Shown in pieces: positions 19,323-28,373 of a stretch of 64,000 bases of DNA (the stretch's first letter is position 1; each line of letters starts with the position of its first letter). Position numbers and translations under genes: made by a program. The stretch lies in NCBI RefSeq assembly GCF_008033385.1, contig NZ_VOGY01000007.1:62001-126000 (forward strand), written 5' to 3'. The notes under the pieces are model-generated. The model searched no databases. It saw only the letters and a list, made by a program, of their open reading frames with translations, and was not told the origin of the DNA. The stretch is from Algibacter pacificus (GTDB lineage Bacteria; Bacteroidota; Bacteroidia; Flavobacteriales; Flavobacteriaceae).

Positions 19323-20855
19323 ATGAGCAACGAAAAAACCATTAAATCGGCACTAATTTCTGTATTTAGTAAAGACGGATTAGAACCTATTGTAAGAAAG
19401 TTAAACGAACAAGGCGTAACCATTTATTCTACTGGTGGAACCGAAAAATTTATTAACGATTTAGGCATCGATGTTGTTCCTGTTGAAGATGTGACGTCTT
19501 ACCCTTCTATTCTTGGTGGTCGTGTAAAAACATTGCACCCTAAAGTTTTTGGAGGTATTTTAAACAGACAAAACCATGCTGGTGATGTTGCTGAATTAGC
19601 AGAATATGAAATCCCACAAATTGATGTAGTGATCGTCGATTTATATCCATTTGAAAAAACAGTAGCTTCCGGAGCTAGCCAACAAGATATTATTGAAAAA
19701 ATTGATATCGGAGGAATCTCTTTAATTCGTGCAGCAGCTAAAAACTTTGCCGATGTTATTTGTGTATCTTCAGTTGATGATTATGCTGAATTTTTAGACA
19801 TCATTTCAGAAAATAACGGAAGTATTTCAGAAGAAAACAGAAAACGTTTTGCAGGAAAAGCATTTAATGTGTCTTCGCATTACGATACTGCTATTTTTAA
19901 CTACTTCAACCAAAATAATGAAGAAACCGTTTTAAAAATTAGCGAAACAAACGGTAAGGTGTTACGTTACGGCGAAAACCCACACCAAAAAGGATTTTTC
20001 TATGGAAAATTCGATGAGTTATTCACTAAACTTCACGGAAAAGAATTAAGCTATAACAACCTTTTGGATGTTGATGCGGCAGTAAACTTAATGTTAGAGT
20101 TTAAAAATGATGCCCCAACATTTGCCATTTTAAAACATAACAATGCTTGTGGATTAGCACAACGCGACACCTTACACCAAGCCTATGTAGATGCCTTAGC
20201 TGGCGATCCTGTTTCTGCTTTTGGTGGTGTTTTAATTAGCAACAAAGAAATTGATTTAGCAACAGCTGAAGAAATTCACAGTTTATTCTGCGAAGTAGTC
20301 ATTGCACCATCATTTGCTACCGATGCTTTAGAGGTATTGAAAGGTAAAAAGAACAGAATTTTATTAGAAATTCACGATATAGACATGCCTAAAACAAACG
20401 TAAGAAGTTGTTTAAACGGCGTTTTAGTTCAAGATAGAAACAACATTACAGATCAGGCTGAAGATTTAAAAACAGTCACCACTTTAACACCAACAAGCGA
20501 ACAAGTAGACGATTTACTTTTTGCTTCTAAAATTTGTAAGCATACTAAATCTAATACTATTGTTTTAACAAAAAACAAACAATTATTAGCCAGTGGAACT
20601 GGACAAACTAGCCGTGTAGATGCTTTAGAACAAGCCATACACAAAGCACAAACTTTTAAATTCGATTTAAATGGTGCTGCCATGGCGAGTGATGCATTCT
20701 TCCCATTCCCAGATTGTGTAGAAATTGCTAAAAATGCAGGAATTGCTTCGGTAATTCAACCAGGTGGCTCAATAAAAGATCAATTAAGTATCGATTATTG
20801 CAATGCCAATGATGTTGCGATGGTTATGACAGGAACACGCCACTTTAAACACTAA
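19323..20855 (+). CDS. purH: Bifunctional AICAR formyltransferase/IMP cyclohydrolase
   Basis: The 510-residue protein is a complete PurH, catalysing the last two steps of purine synthesis. The N-terminal MGS-like cyclohydrolase domain (about 1-190) has SVFSKDGLEPIVRKL, YSTGGT, GGRVKTLHPKVFGGIL and IDIGGISLIRAAAKN. The C-terminal formyltransferase domain holds RYGENPHQKG, AILKHNNACG (catalytic Lys-His) and DPVSAFGGV. It is cytoplasmic and transcribed alone. It ends 3 bp before an unusual long palindrome. Confidence 0.96.
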   Translation: MSNEKTIKSALISVFSKDGLEPIVRKLNEQGVTIYSTGGTEKFINDLGIDVVPVEDVTSYPSILGGRVKTLHPKVFGGILNRQNHAGDVAELAEYEIPQIDVVIVDLYPFEKTVASGASQQDIIEKIDIGGISLIRAAAKNFADVICVSSVDDYAEFLDIISENNGSISEENRKRFAGKAFNVSSHYDTAIFNYFNQNNEETVLKISETNGKVLRYGENPHQKGFFYGKFDELFTKLHGKELSYNNLLDVDAAVNLMLEFKNDAPTFAILKHNNACGLAQRDTLHQAYVDALAGDPVSAFGGVLISNKEIDLATAEEIHSLFCEVVIAPSFATDALEVLKGKKNRILLEIHDIDMPKTNVRSCLNGVLVQDRNNITDQAEDLKTVTTLTPTSEQVDDLLFASKICKHTKSNTIVLTKNKQLLASGTGQTSRVDALEQAIHKAQTFKFDLNGAAMASDAFFPFPDCVEIAKNAGIASVIQPGGSIKDQLSIDYCNANDVAMVMTGTRHFKH

Positions 20856-20919
20856 TTTTTTACGGACGGTTTAAACTTTTATCATGAAACTAAAGTTTAA
20901 ACCGTCCGTAAACTAATTT
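20851..20919. repeat. 21-bp perfect inverted repeat flanked by 8-bp direct repeats
   Basis: The arms 20859-20879 and 20892-20912 are perfect reverse complements over 21 bp (each containing the TACGGACGG/CCGTCCGTA core), with a 12-bp loop. ACTAATTT is found on both sides (20851-20858 and 20912-20919). It could be the purH terminator, but no T-run follows. The direct repeats also fit a very small transposed element. Confidence 0.7.
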
Positions 20920-21046
20920 ACTACGTATAACTTTAGAATACTTTTGGTAAATCGAATTTTTGAGGTCTGTAAAACTTAGATATTTAGTAAGTTTTAAGTA
21001 CTTTTACAGGATTCGTTTTCTAACCACAATTAATTATTAATAGCAC

Positions 21047-22075
21047 ATGGGATTTTTTGACTTCCTTACCGAAGATATAGCCATTGATTTAGGTACCGCA
21101 AACACGCTTATTATTCATAACGATAAAGTAGTTGTAGATGCACCATCTATCGTAGCACGAGATAGAATTTCTGGAAAAATTATTGCCGTTGGGCAAGAAG
21201 CCAGTTTAATGCAAGGTAAAACCCATGAAAATATAAAAACCATCCGTCCGTTAAAAGACGGTGTTATTGCAGATTTTGATGCTTCAGAACAAATGATAAG
21301 TATGTTTATCAAAAACATACCCGCATTAAAAAAGGCATTTTTTACACCCGCTTTACGCATGGTAATTTGTATTCCTTCTGGAATTACAGAAGTAGAAATG
21401 CGAGCGGTAAAAGAAAGTGCCGAACGCGTCAACGGTAAAGAAGTATACTTAATTCACGAACCTATGGCTGCTGCCATTGGTATTGGCGTAGATATTATGC
21501 AACCAAAAGGTAACATGATTGTGGATATAGGAGGAGGAACAACCGAAATTGCGGTTATTGCACTTGGTGGTATTGTTTGCGATAAATCGGTTAAAATTGC
21601 AGGCGATGTTTTTACAAACGATATTGTGTATTACATGCGTACCCAACACAACTTATATGTGGGAGAACGTACTGCTGAAAAAATAAAAATTCAAATTGGT
21701 GCTGCTACAGAAGACTTAGAATTACCTCCAGAAGATATGAGCGTGCAAGGACGTGATTTACTAACTGGAAAACCTAAACAAGTACAAATTTCATATAGAG
21801 AAATAGCAAAGGCTTTAGATAAATCTATTTTACGTATTGAAGATGCCGTAATGGAAACCTTATCTCAAACCCCTCCAGAATTAGCGGCCGATATTTACAA
21901 CACAGGTATTTATTTAGCAGGTGGTGGCTCTATGCTTCGCGGTTTGGATAAACGTTTATCTTTAAAAACAGATTTACCTGTTTATATTGCTGAAGATCCT
22001 TTACGTGCTGTAGTACGTGGTACTGGTATTACACTTAAAAGTTTACCTAAATACAAAAGTGTATTGATAAAATAA
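21047..22075 (+). CDS. mreB: Rod-shape actin homolog MreB
   Basis: The 342-residue protein is a full-length MreB of the actin/Hsp70 fold. It has the phosphate-1 motif IDLGTANTLI near residue 10, phosphate-2 MIVDIGGGTTEIAVIALGG and the adenosine motif IYLAGGGSMLRGL. It polymerises under the inner membrane and directs lateral wall synthesis. It opens the cluster mreB-mreC-mreD-pbp2-rodA, in which the later genes overlap or nearly touch. The short N-terminus (MGFFDFLTED) is the membrane-contacting helix seen in many MreBs. Confidence 0.97.
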   Translation: MGFFDFLTEDIAIDLGTANTLIIHNDKVVVDAPSIVARDRISGKIIAVGQEASLMQGKTHENIKTIRPLKDGVIADFDASEQMISMFIKNIPALKKAFFTPALRMVICIPSGITEVEMRAVKESAERVNGKEVYLIHEPMAAAIGIGVDIMQPKGNMIVDIGGGTTEIAVIALGGIVCDKSVKIAGDVFTNDIVYYMRTQHNLYVGERTAEKIKIQIGAATEDLELPPEDMSVQGRDLLTGKPKQVQISYREIAKALDKSILRIEDAVMETLSQTPPELAADIYNTGIYLAGGGSMLRGLDKRLSLKTDLPVYIAEDPLRAVVRGTGITLKSLPKYKSVLIK

Positions 22076-22098
22076 AAGCATAAAATAGGTCTCACCAC

Positions 22099-22920
22099 AT
22101 GCAACAGATTATTAATTTTATAATAAGAAACAAAAACTTTTTGTTATTCTTGTTGCTGTTTTCTATTTCCATTGTATTTACAATTCAGTCGCATTCATAT
22201 CATAAAAGCAAATTTATAAACTCGGCCAATTTTTTAACAGGTGGCGTTTATAATTCTGTAAATAACATCTCAAATTATTTTAGCCTAAAATATCAAAACA
22301 ATTTATTAACTGAAGAAAACAATCATTTAAAATCCCTATTATACAATCGCACAGAAAAAGATTCGATTTATATTGACAGTGTCACTTTCGATAATCAATA
22401 TAAATTTACCTCGGCGAATATAATTAAAAACAGCTACTCACTTTCAGATAACATTTTACTTTTAAATAAAGGAGCAAATGATAACATACACGAAGATTTT
22501 GGCGTTATTTCTAGCCATGGTATTTTAGGAATTATAAATGAAACAAGTGAAAATTTTTCAACAGTTATTTCTATTTTAAACACCACCAGTAACATTAGTG
22601 CCAAATTGAAATCGAGCAATCATTACGGCTCATTAAAATGGAACACAAAAGATCCAAGAATAACACAACTAGTTGATATTCCTAAAATAGCAAGTTTTAA
22701 AGTAGGCGATACCATTATTACCTCGGGCTTATCTTCCATTTTCCCTAAAGGCATTCCTATTGGTACTGTTCACGATTTTAAACTCGATAATACCGAAAAT
22801 TATTATGAAATAAATGTGTTATTATTTAACGACATGACCAATATTGAGCATGTTTATATTATAGAAAACCTAAACCTTCCAGAAATTAGTAACCTTTTAA
22901 ACGGCAACAGCAATGAATAG
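22099..22920 (+). CDS. mreC: Rod shape-determining protein MreC
   Basis: The 273-residue protein has one N-terminal transmembrane helix (about 14-30). A short coiled coil (NLLTEENNHLKSLLYNR) follows, then the periplasmic double beta-barrel domain of MreC, with SHGILGIINETSENFS and GDTIITSGLSSIFPKGIPIGTV. It is the periplasmic scaffold linking MreB to PBP2. It starts 23 bp after mreB and overlaps mreD by 8 bp. Confidence 0.94.
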   Translation: MQQIINFIIRNKNFLLFLLLFSISIVFTIQSHSYHKSKFINSANFLTGGVYNSVNNISNYFSLKYQNNLLTEENNHLKSLLYNRTEKDSIYIDSVTFDNQYKFTSANIIKNSYSLSDNILLLNKGANDNIHEDFGVISSHGILGIINETSENFSTVISILNTTSNISAKLKSSNHYGSLKWNTKDPRITQLVDIPKIASFKVGDTIITSGLSSIFPKGIPIGTVHDFKLDNTENYYEINVLLFNDMTNIEHVYIIENLNLPEISNLLNGNSNE

Positions 22921-23419
22921 TTTATTTTTCGCCCAAGCAAGCCGGTTTATAATATTGGTGTTTTTTCAGGTATTAATATTCAATCATATTAATTTTCTGG
23001 GCTATATAAACCCTTATATTTATATTCTATTTATTGCATTTTTCCCCGTTAGAAATAACCGGATGACTATCATTCTTATTAGTTTTTTCTTAGGGTTATC
23101 TATTGATTTATTTTTAGATACTGGCGGTATTCACGCTGCTGCATGTGTATTTACAGCATACATTAGACCTGTTCTTTTAAAATCATCTTTCGGAATGATT
23201 TACGAACACCAAACCATTCGATTCAACACCGTAGATTTTGAAGCCAAGCTTAGCTACATTTCACTACTTACATTAACGCATCACTTGATACTTTTTTGTT
23301 TAGAAATTTTTAGCATTTCAAAAGTAATTTTAACACTTCAAAAAACTTTATTCTCAAGTATATTTAGTATAATACTAATTATATTAATAACCATTATTTT
23401 TAGTAAAAAAATGAAATGA
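22913..23419 (+). CDS. mreD: Rod shape-determining protein MreD
   Basis: The 168-residue polytopic inner-membrane protein has about five helices. The MreD pattern is visible in NPYIYILFIAFFPV and FFLGLSIDLFLDTGGIHAAA. It belongs to the elongasome. The start overlaps the end of mreC and its stop overlaps the pbp2 start by 4 bp (ATGA), indicating translational coupling. Confidence 0.9.
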   Translation: MNSLFFAQASRFIILVFFQVLIFNHINFLGYINPYIYILFIAFFPVRNNRMTIILISFFLGLSIDLFLDTGGIHAAACVFTAYIRPVLLKSSFGMIYEHQTIRFNTVDFEAKLSYISLLTLTHHLILFCLEIFSISKVILTLQKTLFSSIFSIILIILITIIFSKKMK

Positions 23420-25353
23420 GAAAATTTTTGCTTTTCGCTTCCATAATACTTGCGGGAATTATATTTATCTCTCGGCTTTTTTATCTTCAAATTTACAGCC
23501 CGCGTTCGCAGAGCATTTATGATGATAACGCCATTAGAAAAGTTTGGGATTACCCTAAGCGTGGTTTTGTGTACGACAGAAATGGTTCGCTATTAGTTTC
23601 TAATCAACCCTCATACGACGTCATGGTTATCCCCCGTGAAGTAGAACCTCTCGACACTTTAGAGTTTTGTAAGCTTTTAAAAATAAATAAAAAAGAATTT
23701 TTAAAAACTTTTAATAAAGCCAAAAGCTATTCACCAAGGTTACCATCGGTTTTTGTTCCGCAATTATCCAAATCTGATTATGCGGTATTACAAGAAAAAA
23801 TGCGAAAATTTAAAGGATTCTACATCCAAAAACGCTCTCTTAGACATTATGAAACCACTATTGGCGCAAATGTTTTAGGTGATATTGGAGAAGTTAATAA
23901 TGCCATTATTAACCGTGATGATTATTACCAAATGGGAGACCTTATTGGTAAGCAAGGTGTTGAAGCTTCATACGAAAAAACATTACGAGGTGTTAAAGGT
24001 TTAAAATTTATTCAAAAAGATCGTTTTAACCGAAACATTGGTCCGTATAAAGATGGCGCCCTAGATAGAGCTCCAGAACAAGGTAAAGACATAAAGATCA
24101 CTATTGATGCCGACTTACAAGCCTATGGCGAACTACTTATGCAAAATAAACGCGGCGGCATAATAGCCATTGAACCGGCATCTGGTGAAATTTTGGCCAT
24201 GATTTCTGCTCCAACCTACGATCCTAATATTTTAGTAGGGCGAAGTCGTTCTAAAAATTTCACGAAACTCTATAACGATTCGATAGCAAAGCCTCTTTTT
24301 AACCGAAGTTTACAAGGGGTTTACGAACCTGGTTCGCCCTTTAAATTAATGAATGCTTTAATTGCCTTGCAAGAAAAAGTAATTACACCAAACGAAACGG
24401 TAACTTGCTATGCTGGTTATAAATATGGAGGTCGATTTATGAAATGTCACTGCCACAGTGGTACTAGAAACGATCTCGTTGGAGGGATCCAACGCTCTTG
24501 CAATGCTTATTTTGCATCAACTTATCGAAAAATTCTTGATAAAAACGGTAATGCTTCCGACGGTATAGATACTTGGAGCAAACATGCCAAAAGTTTTGGA
24601 CTTGGAGATTTTTTACACAACGATTTATACGTAGGTCAAAAAGGTAGAATTCCAGACCGAGCTTATTATAAACATATTTACCCAAACACCTTTTATTCTA
24701 CCTATACTATTTCTAACGCTATTGGCCAGGGTGAAGTAGCAACTACACCAATCCAATTAGCAAATATGGCTGCGGCCATTGCAAACCGCGGCTTTTATTA
24801 CACACCACATATTATTAAAAATATTGAAAACGAAACCCTTCCAGAACAATTTACTAAACCAAAATACACCTCAATAGACCAAGAGAATTTTGAACCGGTT
24901 ATCGAAGGCATGTACCAAGTTTACAAACAAGGAACGGCAGCCTCTTTACAAGTAAAGGACATTGATATTTGCGGAAAAACAGGAACGGTAGAAAACTTTG
25001 TTAAAATTGATAGTGTTAGAACACAACTTACAGACCATTCGATATTTTTAGCTTTTGCCCCAAAAGATAATCCTAAAATAGCTATTGCTGTTTTTGTTGA
25101 AAATGGCTATTGGGGAAGTCGATTTGCCGGACGAATTGCAAGTTTAATGATTGAAAAGCACATTAAAAAAGAAATAACACGAACCGATCTAGAAGAATGG
25201 ATTTTACAGCACAGTCTTGAAAAAGAATACGCCAAACCTTACTCTGGAAAACCCTTTGGCATAAACCAACAAACTACTTTAGAAGTTGTTGATAATAAAG
25301 AATACAACCGCCTAAAAACAAAGCTGAACGACATTAATAACACAGCAAATTAA
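23416..25353 (+). CDS. mrdA: Penicillin-binding protein 2 (elongasome transpeptidase)
   Basis: The 645-residue class B PBP has an N-terminal membrane anchor (about 5-25) and a dimerisation/pedestal domain with RGFVYDRNGSLL. The transpeptidase domain has SxxK at Ser307-Lys310 (PGSPFK), SxN at 361-363 (SCN) and KTG at 521-523. It crosslinks peptidoglycan during elongation with its partner RodA, whose start codon overlaps its stop by 1 bp. The usual Thr after the catalytic Ser is Pro here (SPFK rather than STFK), an uncommon variant. Confidence 0.96.
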   Translation: MRKFLLFASIILAGIIFISRLFYLQIYSPRSQSIYDDNAIRKVWDYPKRGFVYDRNGSLLVSNQPSYDVMVIPREVEPLDTLEFCKLLKINKKEFLKTFNKAKSYSPRLPSVFVPQLSKSDYAVLQEKMRKFKGFYIQKRSLRHYETTIGANVLGDIGEVNNAIINRDDYYQMGDLIGKQGVEASYEKTLRGVKGLKFIQKDRFNRNIGPYKDGALDRAPEQGKDIKITIDADLQAYGELLMQNKRGGIIAIEPASGEILAMISAPTYDPNILVGRSRSKNFTKLYNDSIAKPLFNRSLQGVYEPGSPFKLMNALIALQEKVITPNETVTCYAGYKYGGRFMKCHCHSGTRNDLVGGIQRSCNAYFASTYRKILDKNGNASDGIDTWSKHAKSFGLGDFLHNDLYVGQKGRIPDRAYYKHIYPNTFYSTYTISNAIGQGEVATTPIQLANMAAAIANRGFYYTPHIIKNIENETLPEQFTKPKYTSIDQENFEPVIEGMYQVYKQGTAASLQVKDIDICGKTGTVENFVKIDSVRTQLTDHSIFLAFAPKDNPKIAIAVFVENGYWGSRFAGRIASLMIEKHIKKEITRTDLEEWILQHSLEKEYAKPYSGKPFGINQQTTLEVVDNKEYNRLKTKLNDINNTAN

Positions 25354-26630
25354 TGGTTAGAGAAACGAACAGACATTTTAAATTTGATTGGATTACCATT
25401 ATTCTATTTTTTCTATTGGTTAGCTTTGGTTGGCTTAACATTTTGTCGGCATCGCATATAGGCAGCACTGTAGATTATTTCGATTTTTCACAACCTTATG
25501 GAAAACAACTTATTTTCATCTTACTAACCCTCGGATTAATTGTTCTATTATTGGCTATAGATGCTAAGTTTTACGAAAGATTTTCCAGCCTAATTTATGT
25601 TATTTCAATGCTCTCATTGGTTGGACTTTTTATATTCGGAAAAAACGTAAATGGGGCCACCTCGTGGTATGGTATTGGGGGCATGACACTGCAGCCCAGT
25701 GAGTTTGCCAAAGTAGCTACAGCATTGGCCGTAGCCAAATATATTAGTGATTTAAACACAAACATAAAAAACTTTGGCGATCAACTAAAAACATTTGCAA
25801 TAATTATTACTCCTGCCCTACTCGTACTACTTCAAAATGACACAGGGAGTACTATTGTTTACGGCGCATTCTTTTTTGTTCTGTATCGAGAAGGCTTACC
25901 AAAATATTATTTAAGCATAGCTATTTCCATTATTTTACTCTCTATTTTATCCTTAAAATTTGGAGCCGTAATTACATCTGCAATAGCTATTGCTGTCATT
26001 ATGGCTTATCATTTTTTAAGTAAAAAGAAACTTAGGCTCTATGAATCAATGCTTATTCTTATTGCATCACTATCGATTTCTATAGGCGTAAAGTTCTTCT
26101 ATCAAAATGTGTTACAACCCCACCAACAAGATCGAATAAGCCTGTGGTTGCGTTTAGAAAAAGACCCCGCTAAACTCCAACGCATGAAACAAACCTTTGC
26201 TTATAATTTAAACGAATCTGAAAAAGCAATAAGCTCTGGTGGACTTTCTGGAACAGGATTTATGGAAGGCACTCGAACCACAGGCAAATTTGTCCCCGAG
26301 CAACACACCGATTATATTTTTAGTACCGTTGGCGAAGAGTGGGGCTTTATAGGCAGTACATTGGTAGTCATCGTTTTTGTTTTGCTTTTACTCCGTATTT
26401 TACACCTTGCCGAATTACAAAAATCGCAATTCAGTCGGGTTTACGGGTATAGCGTAGCTGGCATTATTTTTATTCACTTCCTTATTAATATCGGGATGGT
26501 TATGGGGTTAATTCCCACAATAGGGATTCCACTACCTCTTTTTAGTTATGGTGGATCGGGGCTTTGGGCTTTTACCATTTTAATATTTATTTTTATTAAA
26601 TTAGATTCCAACAGAATTAACGAGTGGTAA
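25353..26630 (+). CDS. rodA: Peptidoglycan glycosyltransferase RodA
   Basis: The 425-residue SEDS-family polytopic protein has about ten transmembrane helices. It includes QPSEFAKVATALAVAKYIS, the acidic loop around EQHTDYIFSTVGEEWGF, and the final GIPLPLFSYGGSGLWA motif. RodA polymerises lipid II into glycan strands together with PBP2. Its frame begins on the last base of the pbp2 stop (TAATG). Confidence 0.96.
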   Translation: MVRETNRHFKFDWITIILFFLLVSFGWLNILSASHIGSTVDYFDFSQPYGKQLIFILLTLGLIVLLLAIDAKFYERFSSLIYVISMLSLVGLFIFGKNVNGATSWYGIGGMTLQPSEFAKVATALAVAKYISDLNTNIKNFGDQLKTFAIIITPALLVLLQNDTGSTIVYGAFFFVLYREGLPKYYLSIAISIILLSILSLKFGAVITSAIAIAVIMAYHFLSKKKLRLYESMLILIASLSISIGVKFFYQNVLQPHQQDRISLWLRLEKDPAKLQRMKQTFAYNLNESEKAISSGGLSGTGFMEGTRTTGKFVPEQHTDYIFSTVGEEWGFIGSTLVVIVFVLLLLRILHLAELQKSQFSRVYGYSVAGIIFIHFLINIGMVMGLIPTIGIPLPLFSYGGSGLWAFTILIFIFIKLDSNRINEW

Positions 26631-26664
26631 ATTACCAATCGCTCAGCTTTTTAGGTTTACGCTT

Positions 26665-27300
26665 ATGAAAAAACAGCTTTTTATACTATCCCTAATACTC
26701 ATGCTAGCCGCCTGCACGAGCTGTAAAACCTTTGTAAACCAAAGTTTTTCACCAAAAGAATTAAGTCTCATTAACGCTTCCGATAGTTTAACACCTATGC
26801 GGATTTACAAAATAACCAACCAAACAGACTCGCTTTTACTCCGTTCAAAAAGTACATTTATAAAACCAGACCCAAAAAACAGTATTCTTAAAACCTTTAT
26901 AAACAGACTATACAACACGGTTCGCGATAGCATATCCATGGGTGTAGGCATTGCAGCACCCCAAGTTGGCATTCTTAAAAATATTATTTGGGTGCAACGT
27001 TTCGATAAAGAAAACTTACCTTTCGAAGTGTATTTAAACCCCAAAATCACAAACTATTCGCAAAAAAAACAATCCGTAAAAGAAGGCTGTTTATCTATTC
27101 CAAATCGTAGTGATATGCTCAACAGCCGATCCTTTTTCATAGATATCGAATACGATACCATGAACGCCGAGCATAAATCAGAAACCATTAGCAATTTTAC
27201 AGCTGTGATATTTCAACATGAAATCGATCATTTAAATGGTATTCTATATTTAGATCATTTAAAAAACGACATTTCAAAGGCCAAAAAAAACAAAAAATAA
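26665..27300 (+). CDS. Lipoprotein-type peptide deformylase homolog
   Basis: The 211-residue protein contains all three peptide deformylase motifs: GVGIAAPQ (Gln100), EGCLS (metal ligand Cys142) and HEIDH (His185, Glu186, His189). It also has an N-terminal lipoprotein signal with lipobox LAAC, making Cys17 the likely lipidated residue, and about 25 extra residues before the catalytic core. A normal deformylase is cytoplasmic and acts on nascent chains, whereas this one should be exported and membrane-anchored. It lies 34 bp after rodA and 1 bp before murI, within a cell-wall cluster. A periplasmic amidase or deformylase role is inferred, not known. Confidence 0.85.
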   Translation: MKKQLFILSLILMLAACTSCKTFVNQSFSPKELSLINASDSLTPMRIYKITNQTDSLLLRSKSTFIKPDPKNSILKTFINRLYNTVRDSISMGVGIAAPQVGILKNIIWVQRFDKENLPFEVYLNPKITNYSQKKQSVKEGCLSIPNRSDMLNSRSFFIDIEYDTMNAEHKSETISNFTAVIFQHEIDHLNGILYLDHLKNDISKAKKNKK

Positions 27301-27301
27301 T

Positions 27302-28081
27302 ATGTGTAAAAAACCCATTGGTATTTTCGATTCTGGAGTTGGAGGCACTTCCATTTGGCACGAAATAAACCAGCTTTTACCCAACGAAAACACAATTTAT
27401 CTAGCCGATAGTAAAAATGCGCCCTACGGTTCAAAAGGAAAAGATGCTATAATCGATTTAAGCATAAAAAACACCGAATATTTACTCAACCAAAATTGTA
27501 AAATAATTGTAGTTGCTTGTAATACAGCAACCACAAATGCTATAGATTATCTGCGCAAAAATTATCCAGTTCCGTTTATAGGCATAGAACCCGCCATAAA
27601 ACCCGCTGCCCTGCAAACCAAAACAAACGCCATTGGTATTTTAGCAACCCAAGGCACATTAAGCAGTGCTTTATTCTCTAAAACAGCCAGTATGTTTTCT
27701 AAAAGCGTTAACATTATTGAGCAAGTTGGCGACGGTATAGTAGATCTTATTGAAACCGGAAAATTACAATCGCCAGAAATGAAAGCCCTGCTCACCATAT
27801 ACCTCACCCCTTTGATAAATGCCAACATCGACCACCTCGTTTTAGGCTGTACGCACTACCCGTATTTAATGCCTTTACTACTCGATATCCTTCCAAAACA
27901 CGTAAAAATAATAGATTCTGGACAAGCCGTAGCACGGCAAACTAAAACTGTTTTACAACAAAATAATTTATTAAACACAGAAATAAACACCAAAAAAAAC
28001 ACGTTTTTAACCAACGGAAACCCCAAAATAATATCCACCCTTTTAAAAAGCACATACCTCGTAGAAACGTGTAACTTTTAA
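27302..28081 (+). CDS. murI: Glutamate racemase
   Basis: The 259-residue protein makes D-glutamate for peptidoglycan. It carries the N-terminal motif IGIFDSGVGGTS (Asp10, Ser11) and the two catalytic cysteines: Cys73 in VACNTATTNA and Cys183 in LGCTHYPYL. It is cytoplasmic and follows the deformylase-like gene by 1 bp, closing the mreB-to-murI cluster. A dispersed repeat follows 9 bp after its stop. Confidence 0.96.
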   Translation: MCKKPIGIFDSGVGGTSIWHEINQLLPNENTIYLADSKNAPYGSKGKDAIIDLSIKNTEYLLNQNCKIIVVACNTATTNAIDYLRKNYPVPFIGIEPAIKPAALQTKTNAIGILATQGTLSSALFSKTASMFSKSVNIIEQVGDGIVDLIETGKLQSPEMKALLTIYLTPLINANIDHLVLGCTHYPYLMPLLLDILPKHVKIIDSGQAVARQTKTVLQQNNLLNTEINTKKNTFLTNGNPKIISTLLKSTYLVETCNF

Positions 28082-28090
28082 TTAAAATAA

Positions 28091-28197
28091 TTTTGGGCGT
28101 TACCCTTCGGGTCGCGCTTTCCAATACAAGTCCTCGCAATCCCGATTCCATCGGGACTACTGTGGGCTTTCCATTACAATCGCTAACGCAACCATCT
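28091..28197 (+). repeat. Dispersed intergenic element, copy 2
   Basis: It starts TTTTGGGCGTTACCC and ends CAATCGCTAACGCAACCATC, matching copy 1. The first hairpin is minimal (ACCC-TTC-GGGT). The interior has a different hairpin (CCCGAT-TCC-ATCGGG at 28141-28155) and a second GGGCTTTCC module. It is the shorter form of the element, 107 bp. Confidence 0.75.
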
Positions 28198-28325
28198 ACC
28201 AATTACGGTATTTATCCTAAACTATTGTCTTTTTTGTTTTTTCAGTAAAAAACTATTTTCTTTCCTCAATAAATTTTAACCAAAAAGTAACTCCACTTTT
28301 AAAATTCAAACTAAATAGGAATTTA

Positions 28326-28333
28326 TATATTTG
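28326..28333 (+). promoter_or_regulatory. Likely rpe promoter -7 element
   Basis: TATATTTG matches TAnnTTTG, 40 bp before the rpe start. No clear TTTG -33 partner is visible. Confidence 0.5.
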
Positions 28334-28373
28334 CACAAATTATTAAAAACACAACCATTTACATCATACGCCT

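Noticed and set aside
27942-28202. An 86-codon minus-strand frame across the dispersed repeat
   Set aside because: It runs antisense to murI and through the repeat, and its protein looks like a random translation.
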